A stretch of 64,000 bases of DNA from Opitutia bacterium (lineage in GTDB: Bacteria > Verrucomicrobiota > Verrucomicrobiia > Opitutales > Opitutaceae). This document shows, in pieces, positions 15,364 through 23,290 of the stretch. A program made the position numbers and the translations under genes. Position 1 is the first letter of the stretch; every line of letters begins with the position of its first letter. Location of the stretch: the NCBI GenBank assembly GCA_016187925.1, contig JACPIS010000009.1, forward strand, positions 124,001 to 188,000, written 5' to 3'. The notes beneath the pieces were generated by a model, which was not told the DNA's origin, made no database searches, and saw nothing but the letters and a program-made list of their open reading frames with translations.

Positions 15364-16443
15364 TCAGGCCTTGGCCGCCGGGTAGCTGCCGAGCCACTTG
15401 ACCAGCGGACACTGCCGGCGCAGCTCCTTGAGCGCGGCCTGCATCGCCGGGTCGTCGTAGTGGCCGGTGACATCGAGGAAGAAGATGTAGTCCCACGGGC
15501 GCAGCCGGCTGGGGCGTGACTCGATGCGCGTGAGGTTGAGCTTGCGGCGGTTGAACGGCTGCAACGCATGCAGCAACGCGCCGGGCTCGTGGTGCAGCGA
15601 AACGAGCAGGCTCGTCTTGTCGTGCCCGGCGCCGACGCGGCCGGAGGCCTCGCGGCCGAGGATGCCGAAGCGCGACGTGTTGTTCTTCTGGTCCTGGATG
15701 CGCGCGGCAGCCACGGCCACGCCGTAGCGTTCGCCGGCCAGGCGCGGACCGACGGCGGCGGCGCCCTTCTCCTTGGCGGCGCGCTGCACGCCGAGCGCGG
15801 TGCTGTCGACGTCGACCAGCAACGCGTGCGGCAAGTGGCGCTGCAGCCAGCGGCGGCACTGCGCGAGCGCCTGGTCCTTCGAGTAGACCTTTTTGATTTT
15901 CTCCAGCGGCTCGTTCGAGAGCAGCATGTGCTCGATCTCCAGCTGGAGCTCGGCCACGAGCTTGAGCGGCGTCTCCACGAAGAGGTCGAGCGAATCGCGC
16001 ACGGAGCCCTCGGTGGAATTCTCGATCGGCACGACACCGTAGTCGGCCTCGCCCTTCTCGACCGCGGTGAACACGTCGGCGAGCGACGGCATGGGCCGGT
16101 AGTCGACGCTGCCGCCGAATTTCTTCAGCGCGGCGGCGTGCGTGTTGGTGGCCTCGGGCCCGAGGTAGGCGATGACGAGCGGCTTCTCCAGCGCGAGCGC
16201 GGCGGACATGATCTCGCGGTAGATGGCCTGCAACGCCGCGGGCTTGAGCGGGCCGCCGCGACTGGCGGCCTGCACGCGCCGGAGCACGTCGGCCTCGCGC
16301 TCGGCCACGTAGATGCGGCCGCGCGCGCCGTGCTTGAGGTCGCCGATGCGCTGGGCGAGCTTGAGGCGCGCGTTGAGCAGCTGCACGACCTGCTGGTCGA
16401 GGGTGTCGATCTTCCGGCGGATTTGGGCGAGCTGCTTTTTCAT
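15364..16443 (-). CDS. pheA: chorismate mutase / prephenate dehydratase (P-protein)
   Basis: A bifunctional enzyme of 359 residues for phenylalanine synthesis. Residues 1-90 are an AroQ-type chorismate mutase (R-R-K-I-D-T-L-D-Q-Q-V-V-Q-L-L-N-A-R). Residues about 92-270 are prephenate dehydratase with Y-L-G-P-E-A-T-N-T-H-A-A, N-S-T-E-G-S-V (about 142-148) and N-T-S-R-F. Residues about 278-355 are an ACT domain with the phenylalanine-binding E-S-R-P-S-R. It converts chorismate via prephenate to phenylpyruvate. It is followed upstream (same strand) by a DAHP synthase gene, giving an aromatic pathway pair separated by a 212-bp gap. Confidence 0.95.
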   Translation of the reverse strand: MKKQLAQIRRKIDTLDQQVVQLLNARLKLAQRIGDLKHGARGRIYVAEREADVLRRVQAASRGGPLKPAALQAIYREIMSAALALEKPLVIAYLGPEATNTHAAALKKFGGSVDYRPMPSLADVFTAVEKGEADYGVVPIENSTEGSVRDSLDLFVETPLKLVAELQLEIEHMLLSNEPLEKIKKVYSKDQALAQCRRWLQRHLPHALLVDVDSTALGVQRAAKEKGAAAVGPRLAGERYGVAVAAARIQDQKNNTSRFGILGREASGRVGAGHDKTSLLVSLHHEPGALLHALQPFNRRKLNLTRIESRPSRLRPWDYIFFLDVTGHYDDPAMQAALKELRRQCPLVKWLGSYPAAKA

Positions 16444-16655
16444 GCGTGGGCGGTGTGGCGGGGGAGAATCCTGTTCTCGTTACGGGTTGCGCGGGAAAAT
16501 TACCGAAGACGGTGGATGGAAAGTGGGAGGGGCTTCATGCCCCGACACGACCGACGCGGGATGAGCCGGGCGCGGCGTAAAGCCGTTGCCACCTTGGGTG
16601 ATTCCGGCGGGCGCGGCAAGGCTGCGCCGGGCGATGACAGAAATGATCGCAAGCC

Positions 16656-17708
16656 TCATGCGCGGGCGGCGGCGGGCTGCCCGCGGCGCAAAGCGTAGAC
16701 GGCGCGCGTCTGGCTGATGATGTCGGCCAGCGCGGCGGGCGTGACCGCCTGCTTCGGATCGTCGCCGATGCCGTGCGACGGGTTGACGTGCGCCTCGATG
16801 CAGAGGCCGTCGGCGCCATAGGCCACGGCGGCCAGCGCGCAGGCGGGCACATAGGCGGCCTTGCCGACGGAGTGCGAGGGATCGACGACGACGGGCGCCC
16901 ACGTGCGCTCCTTGAGCAGCGGCGTGATGGATTCGTCGGGGTGGTTGCGGTAGCCGTCGAGCCCCGGCTGCGTGCCGCGCGGACAGAGAATGACGTTGGG
17001 GTTGCCGAAGGCTGCGATGTACTCGGCGGCGGAGATGAACTCGTTGAGCGGCCCGAGGTGGATGCTGCGCTTGAGCATGACGGCGGTCGTGCGGCCCGCG
17101 ATGGCGCGGCCGACCTGGCGGAGGAGCGAGTAGTTGAGGGCGTTGCGCGCGCCGATCTGCAGCACATGCACGCCGGCGTCGAGGGCGAGGTTGATGTGCT
17201 CCTGCTCCATGACCTCCGTGACGACCGGCAGGCCGGTGCGGCGCGAGGCGTCCATCAGGATCTCGAGCGAGCGGGCGTCGCCCTGGAAGCTGTAGGGGTT
17301 GGTGCGCGGTTTCCACACCCCGCCGCGGAGCGCCTGCGCGCCGGCCTCCTTCACCGCCTGCGCCGTCTCGAGGAAGTAGTTGGGATTCTTCGGATCGATG
17401 GTGCACTGGCCGGCGATGACCAGCAGCTCCTCGCCCAGGTTCACGCTGCCGACGCGCACGCGGTGCGTGGCGAGGTCGGACTTGATGTCCATGAGCTTGT
17501 GCGGCGACTGGATGGTGTCGACGCGGTCGACGAACGGCAGACCCTCGAGTCGGTTGATCATCAGCTCGTGGCGTTCGTCGCCGACGATGGCGTAGATGGT
17601 GCGCACGGTGCCGACGATGGGTTGGATCTTGCAGCCGAACTCGGTCACGATGGCGGTGAGTTCGCTCAGCTGTTCGGGCGTGAGGCGGTTGGGTTTGGGG
17701 AGGATCAT
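16656..17708 (-). CDS. aroF: DAHP synthase, type I beta with N-terminal ferredoxin-like domain
   Basis: The product has 350 residues. It condenses phosphoenolpyruvate and erythrose 4-phosphate, the first step of the shikimate pathway. Residues 1-75 form the small regulatory ferredoxin-like domain known from Thermotoga-type enzymes. The barrel holds L-R-G-G-V-W-K-P-R-T-N-P-Y-S-F-Q-G, V-V-V-D-P-S-H-S-V-G and A-D-G-L-C-I-E-A-H-V-N-P. The usual A-G-P-C and C-E-R-G motifs read A-G-Q-C and C-P-R-G here; the metal-binding Cys is kept. The ATG at 17708 opens the conserved domain. A dispersed double hairpin lies 37-86 bp upstream. A second, unrelated-type DAHP synthase is at 29459. Confidence 0.9.
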   Translation of the reverse strand: MILPKPNRLTPEQLSELTAIVTEFGCKIQPIVGTVRTIYAIVGDERHELMINRLEGLPFVDRVDTIQSPHKLMDIKSDLATHRVRVGSVNLGEELLVIAGQCTIDPKNPNYFLETAQAVKEAGAQALRGGVWKPRTNPYSFQGDARSLEILMDASRRTGLPVVTEVMEQEHINLALDAGVHVLQIGARNALNYSLLRQVGRAIAGRTTAVMLKRSIHLGPLNEFISAAEYIAAFGNPNVILCPRGTQPGLDGYRNHPDESITPLLKERTWAPVVVDPSHSVGKAAYVPACALAAVAYGADGLCIEAHVNPSHGIGDDPKQAVTPAALADIISQTRAVYALRRGQPAAARA

Positions 17709-17744
17709 GACGGTGATGTGGTTGAAAAAGAGACTCTGGCCGAG

Positions 17745-17794
17745 GGAGGGCTCAGCTCCGGCTGAGCCGCGGCCCACGGGGACGTGGGCCCTCC
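17745..17794. repeat. double-hairpin dispersed repeat in the aroF leader
   Basis: GGAGGG ... CCCTCC ends enclose two hairpins, GGCTCAGC/GCTGAGCC and GGCCCACG/CGTGGGCC. The same architecture with different arm sequences recurs at 24205-24250. It lies 37 bp upstream of the aroF ATG, so it would be transcribed into the leader. Confidence 0.7.
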
Positions 17795-17858
17795 AAGGAA
17801 GGTCATGAACTGGATCGCAAGCGGGTGAAGGAGGTAAGAGGAAGGGCCATAAAACAAA

Positions 17859-17884
17859 AGAGCCGCCCGGGTGAGGGCGGCTCT
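17859..17884 (-). terminator. Rho-independent terminator downstream of glgA
   Basis: A 10-bp perfect stem AGAGCCGCCC / GGGCGGCTCT with loop GGGTGA is followed on the minus strand by TTTGTTTT. It lies 25 bp after the stop of the 27-codon frame at 17909-17992 and 168 bp after the glgA stop. Confidence 0.88.
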
Positions 17885-17908
17885 GGTGCTTAAATCTGGT
17901 GGTTCAGT

Positions 17909-17992
17909 TTACGCGTCGAGGCAGCCGCCGGTGGTTCGCCCGGCAAAAAAGCCGGCGAAGGCAAAAAAATAGGCGGCGGCGTAACGCTTCAT
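17909..17992 (-). CDS. possible 27-residue membrane microprotein
   Basis: ATG at 17992 opens a 27-codon frame: basic M-K-R-Y, a hydrophobic core A-A-A-Y-F-F-A-F-A-G-F-F-A-G, then R-T-T-G-G-C-L-D-A and TAA. It lies between glgA and a strong terminator that would otherwise be far from glgA. The composition is membrane-peptide-like. No clear Shine-Dalgarno is visible, so this may be chance. Confidence 0.35.
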   Translation of the reverse strand: MKRYAAAYFFAFAGFFAGRTTGGCLDA

Positions 17993-18051
17993 GTGGGATC
18001 AGCTCTGACGGCGGCGCCCGGGGCTGTCAACGCCGCGCTCGGAGCCGAGTG

Positions 18052-19521
18052 TCATACGTGACGCTGACCGGTGCGCGCCTCGACCGCCCAGCCGTAGAGC
18101 TCGGCGAAATGCTGCGCACTGCCGCGCCACGAAAAATCCTTGGCCATGCCGCGCTGCTGCAGCCCGGCGAACTCCGCCGGCCGGTCGTAGTAGGTGGCGC
18201 ACGCCCAGCCGATCGTGTCGGCCAGCGCACCGGCGGTGGCGTCGTTGAAGACGAAACCCGTGCCGGCATCGCCCCCCTCCACGTAGTTCTCCACCGTGTC
18301 GACGAGCCCGCCCGTCGCGCGCACGAGCGGCGGCGTGCCGTAGCGCATCGCATACATCTGCGTCAGGCCGCACGGCTCGGAGCGGCTGGGCATCACGAAC
18401 ACATCGGAGCCGCCCTGGACGAGGCGGGAGAGATGGCCGTTGAAGCCCACGTGCGTGCCGATGCGGCCGGGGTAGAGCGCCGGGACGTGGCGGAAAAACT
18501 CCTCCAGCCGCGCGTCGCCGCTGCCGAGCAGGGCGAACTGCACGTCCATCCGCTCCAGCACGCGCGGCAGCGCCTCCGCCAGCAGGTCGAGGCCCTTCTG
18601 GCTCGCAAAACGCGACACCACGCCGAACAGCGGCACGCGCGGATCCGGCGCGAGGCCGAGTTCCTTTTGCAGCGCGGCCTTGCACACGGCCTTGCCCGCG
18701 AGGTCGGCGGCACTGTAGTTGGCCGGGAGGGATTTGTCCGTCGCGGGATTCCACGAGACGGCATCGATGCCGTTGAGGATGCCCACGAGATCGCCGGCGC
18801 GGAACCGCAGCACATGGTCGAGCCCGAAACCGCCGGCGGCCGTGCGGATTTCCTGCGCGTAGGTGGGGCTGACCGTGGTGAGTTTCGTCGAGTGGTAGAG
18901 CCCCGCCTTCATCAGGTTCACGCGACCGTAGCTCTCCAGGCTGTCGGCGCGGAACTCGCTCCACGGCAGCCGCGCGTAGCTCACGACGCCGGTGTCGGCG
19001 TAGCCCTGGTGCTCGAGATTGTGGATGGTGAAAACCGTGGCGGCGCGCGCCAGCGGCGTGCCGCGCAGCGTGGTGTTGAGGAACACCGGCACCAGGCCGA
19101 CCGTCCAGTCGTGGCAATGGATCACGTCCGGGATCCATTCGAGCTGCTGGCACAACGCGAGCGCGGCGCGGGAGAAAAACACGAAACGGTGCGCGTTGTC
19201 GCCCTGCTCGCTGTAGACCTCGGACCGGGCGAAGAACCAGTCGTGCTCGATGAAATACGCCGGCACCGCCGCGCCCGGCAGCGTCGTCTCCCAGACCTTG
19301 GCCCAGCGCGCTTCCGGGCCGACATCGACCCCGAGCGGCTCCGCCCGCTCCCGCCACTCGCCCACGCGCTTCGTCGCGCCGTAGAGCGGGCACACAACGC
19401 GCACGTCGAGGCCGAGCGCCGCGAGCTCCTTGGGCAGAGCGCCGACCATGTCGGCCAGGCCGCCGACCTTGACGAACGGCTCCACTTCGGGGGTGACGAA
19501 CAGCACGCGCAGGGAACGCAT
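18052..19521 (-). CDS. glgA: glycogen synthase (ADP-glucose)
   Basis: The product has 489 residues and is a GT5 family GT-B enzyme extending alpha-1,4-glucan from ADP-glucose. N-terminal donor loop F-V-K-V-G-G-L-A-D-M-V-G-A-L-P-K at about 16-31, then H-D-W-T-V-G-L-V-P. The C-terminal half has V-S-R-F-A-S-Q-K-G-L-D-L and the nucleotide-binding S-R-S-E-P-C-G-L-T-Q-M-Y-A-M-R-Y-G. Full length for the family. The ATG at 19521 opens M-R-S-L-R-V-L-F-V-T-P-E-V-E-P; an in-frame upstream ATG would add 17 atypical residues. It is transcribed towards a terminator at 17859-17884 and divergently from the gene at 19635. Confidence 0.95.
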   Translation of the reverse strand: MRSLRVLFVTPEVEPFVKVGGLADMVGALPKELAALGLDVRVVCPLYGATKRVGEWRERAEPLGVDVGPEARWAKVWETTLPGAAVPAYFIEHDWFFARSEVYSEQGDNAHRFVFFSRAALALCQQLEWIPDVIHCHDWTVGLVPVFLNTTLRGTPLARAATVFTIHNLEHQGYADTGVVSYARLPWSEFRADSLESYGRVNLMKAGLYHSTKLTTVSPTYAQEIRTAAGGFGLDHVLRFRAGDLVGILNGIDAVSWNPATDKSLPANYSAADLAGKAVCKAALQKELGLAPDPRVPLFGVVSRFASQKGLDLLAEALPRVLERMDVQFALLGSGDARLEEFFRHVPALYPGRIGTHVGFNGHLSRLVQGGSDVFVMPSRSEPCGLTQMYAMRYGTPPLVRATGGLVDTVENYVEGGDAGTGFVFNDATAGALADTIGWACATYYDRPAEFAGLQQRGMAKDFSWRGSAQHFAELYGWAVEARTGQRHV

Positions 19522-19634
19522 AGGAAACTCAGGCAAGCCCAACCCCGCCCCGCTGCCGAGCAAAAATCTCAACGTCCAAACCCTCCTGACAGGGGGTTGT
19601 CAGCAGGGGGTGCTATGCTGCGACCGATCCATCC

Positions 19635-20063
19635 ATGAAGAAAATTCCACTCAAAACTCTGTTTCGCACTCTCCTTCGCCGCCTGCTGCCTCTGGGCCTC
19701 ATCGCTCTGGCCTGCACCGCCCGCGCCACTGGACCCACTCTCCCTGCCGAGACGCCCGTCGTGGAGTTCGCCGCCTTCCGCCTCAAGCCCGGGGCCACCG
19801 AGGCCGAGTTGCGCACCGCCTCCCCGTCCGTCGACAAGTTCCTCGCCACCTGCCCGGGCTTCGTTTCCCGCCTGCTCGTGGCGGACAAGGACGGGCTCTA
19901 CACCGACATCGTCGTCTGGCGCAGCCAGCGCGATGCCGACGCTGCGCTCAAGGCGCACGAGCTTCATCCTGACGCCTGCGCCGACTTCATGTGCCTGCTA
20001 AAGGAGGACGAAGTCACTATGAAACACCTGCCGGTGCTGCACGCCACGCCGGCCCCGCGCTGA
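19635..20063 (+). CDS. exported ABM-like dimeric alpha/beta-barrel protein
   Basis: The product has 142 residues with a long basic leader and signal peptide (1-33, L-L-P-L-G-L-I-A-L-A-C-T-A-R-A). The mature part reads V-V-E-F-A-A-F-R-L-K-P-G-A-T-E-A-E-L, later D-I-V-V-W-R-S-Q-R-D-A-D-A-A. This alternation of strand and helix is typical of the antibiotic-biosynthesis-monooxygenase (ABM)/dimeric ferredoxin-like superfamily. Exported members are mostly uncharacterised. It stands alone and converges on the FAD oxidoreductase gene across a perfect hairpin. Confidence 0.7.
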   Translation: MKKIPLKTLFRTLLRRLLPLGLIALACTARATGPTLPAETPVVEFAAFRLKPGATEAELRTASPSVDKFLATCPGFVSRLLVADKDGLYTDIVVWRSQRDADAALKAHELHPDACADFMCLLKEDEVTMKHLPVLHATPAPR

Positions 20064-20108
20064 GCCGGGCGCATGTAGTTGATGCAGGGGCGTCGCTTGA
20101 CGACACCC

Positions 20109-20129
20109 GGGTGCGGTCAAACCGCACCC
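20109..20129. terminator. hairpin between convergent genes, possible two-way terminator
   Basis: GGGTGCGGT CAA ACCGCACCC is a perfect 9-bp stem with a 3-base loop in the gap between convergent genes ending at 20063 and 20154. There is no T tract on either side, so termination is a guess. The neighbouring word GGGGCGTCGCTTGACGACACCC looks like part of a dispersed repeat. Confidence 0.4.
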
Positions 20130-20153
20130 CTGCCCCATTCAGTTTCGCTGAGT

Positions 20154-21278
20154 TCAGCGTTTCGCCGCCCGGGCCAGCAGTTCCGCCCAACCGGACTCCG
20201 CGCCGCAGGCCCGGCGCGCCGCCGCCCGGGCGCACAGCGCCCCGACGATGTTGCCCGTGCCGCTGTAGCCGCCCACGGCCCACGTCTTCGGCCGCACTTC
20301 CTCCAGCACGGGCAGCCCGTCGGTCGTGTACGCGACCGACGCCGCCCAGCGGTGCGTCACCGCCGCGCGCACCTTCAACCGCTCGCGCAGGAACCACTCG
20401 AGCAACTGCTGGATGTAATCCGTCGGCTCCGCGTCCTGCGTCCACTCGGCCTCGAGCGCGTGGTCGCGGAAGCCGCCGAGCGCGACCGAGCGGTCGGAGC
20501 GTTGCTGCCAGTATTCATAGCCGTGACGCCAGTAGACCGGCCGCGGAAAACTCACCTCGGGCGCGGGCGCCGTGCCGAGCATCTGCAGCCGCGCCGTGCG
20601 CACCCGCGGCGCCAGCTCGGGAAAAATTTTCTCCAGCCGCCCGTCCACCGCCACGAGGATCGTGTCGCAATGCACCACGCCGGCATCGGTCACGATCTGA
20701 CCCGGCAGCAATTTGCGCACGGGCGAACATTCATAGAGCAGCGCGCCGGCCTTCCGCAGTCGCAGCGCCTGCGTGCGCACGCGCGCGAGCGGCTGCATCG
20801 AGCCGTCGGTCGGCAGCAGGATGCCTTCGCCTTCCGGGCCGCGATACCATTCCGCGGCGAAGCCGTCGGCCTGCAATGCCGCCAGATGTGCGCGGCAATC
20901 CTCCAGCTCCGCGGCGTCGGCCGCCAGCCGCAACGAGCCTTCGAGCCGGATGACGCCCGGCAGCTCGCGCGCCTGCCGCTGGATTTCCTCCGCCGTCGCG
21001 CGATAGATGCCCGCCGCGATCTCGCGGCCGAATTGCTGCACCGTCTCGTGATAAAACTTGGCCAGCCCGGCGAGCACGAAGCCGCCGTTGCGCCCCGCCG
21101 CGCCGGCGCCGACCGCGCGCGCATCGAGCCCGACGGCGTTGACGCCGAGTGCGCGCAACTCCTCCAGTGCCGCCAGACCCGAGCCGCCGAGCCCGACCAC
21201 GCCCACGTCGGCGCGCACCGCGCCCTCGAGGCGCGGCAGCGGAGCCCAGGCTTGGTCGTCCCACAACGGCGTGTTCAC
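20154..21278 (-). CDS. FAD-dependent oxidoreductase (DAO / PuuB-like)
   Basis: The product has 374 residues from a GTG at 21278. Dinucleotide-binding motif V-G-V-V-G-L-G-G-S-G-L-A-A-L-E-E-L near the N-terminus, then G-A-A-G-R-N-G-G-F, a signature of the amino-acid/polyamine oxidase branch of the DAO family. The C-terminal part has G-L-P-V-L-E-E-V and V-G-G-Y-S-G-T-G-N-I-V-G-A, the closing FAD site. It would oxidise an amine or amino acid with FAD; the substrate is unknown. It is divergent from kynureninase (90 bp between starts), so it may be co-regulated with tryptophan or kynurenine breakdown. The start is uncertain because no ATG is in frame there. Confidence 0.82.
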   Translation of the reverse strand: MNTPLWDDQAWAPLPRLEGAVRADVGVVGLGGSGLAALEELRALGVNAVGLDARAVGAGAAGRNGGFVLAGLAKFYHETVQQFGREIAAGIYRATAEEIQRQARELPGVIRLEGSLRLAADAAELEDCRAHLAALQADGFAAEWYRGPEGEGILLPTDGSMQPLARVRTQALRLRKAGALLYECSPVRKLLPGQIVTDAGVVHCDTILVAVDGRLEKIFPELAPRVRTARLQMLGTAPAPEVSFPRPVYWRHGYEYWQQRSDRSVALGGFRDHALEAEWTQDAEPTDYIQQLLEWFLRERLKVRAAVTHRWAASVAYTTDGLPVLEEVRPKTWAVGGYSGTGNIVGALCARAAARRACGAESGWAELLARAAKR

Positions 21279-21367
21279 CGCCGCATCGTGGGGCCACGCC
21301 GGGCGGCGGCGCGAGCCGATTTTGCTTTCGCGTTTGCGCCGGTGTCGTTTCGGGCAACGCTCCCGCC

Positions 21368-22630
21368 ATGCGTCCGCCCCCCGCGTCCGACCAGGCCGAC
21401 CCGTTCGCCCGCTTCCGGGCCGAGTTCCACCTGCCACCGGGGAAAATCTACCTCGACGGCAACTCGCTGGGGCCGCTCTCGCGCCGCGCCGAGTCGGCGT
21501 TGCAGCGCGTGCTCGGCGAGTGGCGCACGCTCGGCATCAACGGCTGGACCGACGCCGCGCCGCCGTGGGTGACGCTGAGCGAGCACATCGCCGCGCAACT
21601 CGCCCCGCTCGTCGGCGCCGCGCCCGGCGACATCGCCGTCACCGGCTCGACCACGGGCAACCTGCACCAGCTGCTCGCCACGCTCTTCGATCTCGCCGGT
21701 CCGCGAAAAGTCATCCTCGGCGACGAACTGAATTTCCCGTCCGATGCCCACGCGCTGGCCAGCCATCTGCGGCAGCGCGGGCTCGACCCGGCGCGGCACC
21801 TGCGCGAAGTGCGCAGCCGCGACGGCCGTACGCTGCACGAGGACGACATCGTCGCGGCGTTCACGCCCGACGTGCAGCTCGCGGTGTTGCCGGCGGTGCT
21901 CTACGTCAGCGGCCAGTTGCTCGACATCACCTGGCTCACCCGCGAAGCGCACGCGCGCGGCATCCTCATCGGCTGGGATTGCTCGCACTCGATCGGCGCC
22001 GTGCCGCACGCTCTCGCGGCCAGCGGCGCGGACTTCGCCTTCTGGTGTTCCTACAAATACCTCAACGCCGGTCCGGGCGCCGTGGGCGGCCTGTATCTGC
22101 ACCGGCGCCATCACGCCCGCGCGCCGGGCCTCGCCGGCTGGTGGGGCGTGCGCGCGGCGCGGCGCTTCGCGATGTCGCACACGCACGAACCGGCGGCGGA
22201 CGCGGCCGCGCTGCACGTCGGCACGCCGCATGTGCTCAGTCTGGCCCCGTTGCAGGGCTCGCTGGAGCTGTTCGCCGAAGCCGGCGGTGTCGAACCGCTG
22301 CGCGCAAAGTCCCTCACGCTCACGCGCGCGCTCATCGAACTGGCCGACACCGAGCTGGCGGGATTCGGTTTCCGCGTCGTCACCCCGCGCGAGGACGCGC
22401 GTCGCGGCGGCCACGTCGCCCTCGCCCATCCGCAGGCCTGGCAATTTTGCTCGGCGCTCAAGGCCGCCGGCGTCGTGCCGGACTTCCGCCCGCCCGACAT
22501 CATCCGCCTCGCCCCCGCGCCGCTCTACAACACGTTCGCCGATTGCGCCGAAGCGGTCGCCCGCCTGGCCCAGATCGCCCGGACCAAGGCGCACGAGCAG
22601 TTCCCCGCGCAACCCGCCGCCGTCACATGA
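21368..22630 (+). CDS. kynU: kynureninase
   Basis: The product has 420 residues and is a PLP-dependent fold-type I enzyme cleaving kynurenine to anthranilate and alanine. Opening motif Y-L-D-G-N-S-L-G-P-L at about 28-37 is diagnostic, followed by T-G-S-T-T-G-N-L-H-Q, G-W-D-C-S-H-S-I-G-A and the PLP lysine in C-S-Y-K-Y-L-N-A-G-P-G (Lys at 230). C-terminal R-P-P-D-I-I-R-L-A-P-A-P-L-Y fits the family. The ATG at 21368 is the first before the conserved domain. The end overlaps the start of the formamidase gene as ATGA. Confidence 0.95.
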   Translation: MRPPPASDQADPFARFRAEFHLPPGKIYLDGNSLGPLSRRAESALQRVLGEWRTLGINGWTDAAPPWVTLSEHIAAQLAPLVGAAPGDIAVTGSTTGNLHQLLATLFDLAGPRKVILGDELNFPSDAHALASHLRQRGLDPARHLREVRSRDGRTLHEDDIVAAFTPDVQLAVLPAVLYVSGQLLDITWLTREAHARGILIGWDCSHSIGAVPHALAASGADFAFWCSYKYLNAGPGAVGGLYLHRRHHARAPGLAGWWGVRAARRFAMSHTHEPAADAAALHVGTPHVLSLAPLQGSLELFAEAGGVEPLRAKSLTLTRALIELADTELAGFGFRVVTPREDARRGGHVALAHPQAWQFCSALKAAGVVPDFRPPDIIRLAPAPLYNTFADCAEAVARLAQIARTKAHEQFPAQPAAVT

Positions 22631-23253
22631 AGTTCATCGACATCAGCCGCCCCCTGCACACCGGCACGCCCAACTGGCCCGGCGACACCACCGCGGACTT
22701 TTCCATCGTGCTTACGAAAGCCCAGGGCGCCTCCGTCAACGTCGGCCGCCTCGTGATGAGCGTGCACACCGGCACGCATGCCGACGCCCCCTATCACTAC
22801 AACGATGCCGGCGCGAAAATGGACGAGGTGCCGCCCGAAACCTACATCGGCCCGGCTCGCGTGGTCGACGTGCGCAGCCACCGCACCATCACGCCCGCGC
22901 TGCTGGCCGCCCATGACTTCGCCGGCACGCCGCGCGTGCTTTTCAAATCCGACTACTGGACCAACCCCGCCGTTTTTCCGCCCGCCGGCTGGCCGGAGCT
23001 CGCGGTCGAAACGCCCGCGTGGCTGGCGGCGCGCGGCGTGAAGCTCACCGGCTTCGACGTGCCGTCGGTCGACCACCTCACGAGCAAGGACCTGCCGATC
23101 CACCACGCCCTCGACCGCGCCGGCATCGTCATCCTCGAAAGCCTCGACCTGAGCGCCGTCACACCCGGCGCCTACGAACTGATCGCCCTGCCCCTCCGCC
23201 TCCGCGGCGGCGACGGTTCCCCGGTCCGGGCCGTGCTGCGCACCCGCGATTGA
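22627..23253 (+). CDS. kynB: kynurenine formamidase (cyclase family)
   Basis: The product has 208 residues. It hydrolyses N-formylkynurenine to kynurenine. It opens F-I-D-I-S-R-P-L-H-T-G-T-P-N-W-P-G-D, and the metal-binding cyclase motif H-T-G-T-H-A-D-A-P-Y-H lies at 47-57. Later motifs G-F-D-V-P-S-V-D and H-H-A-L-D fit KynB. It is translationally coupled to kynU (4-base overlap). The tryptophan 2,3-dioxygenase that makes the substrate is not within the window. Confidence 0.93.
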   Translation: MKFIDISRPLHTGTPNWPGDTTADFSIVLTKAQGASVNVGRLVMSVHTGTHADAPYHYNDAGAKMDEVPPETYIGPARVVDVRSHRTITPALLAAHDFAGTPRVLFKSDYWTNPAVFPPAGWPELAVETPAWLAARGVKLTGFDVPSVDHLTSKDLPIHHALDRAGIVILESLDLSAVTPGAYELIALPLRLRGGDGSPVRAVLRTRD

Positions 23254-23290
23254 CGCGCCGCGTCGCGCCCGCCTGTATCGCGTCGCGCCC

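Noticed and set aside
16444-16655. Leader peptide or attenuator in front of pheA
   Set aside because: No Phe-rich short frame with alternative hairpins; the gap instead contains small palindromic words such as GGGGCTTCATGCCCC that look like repeat debris.
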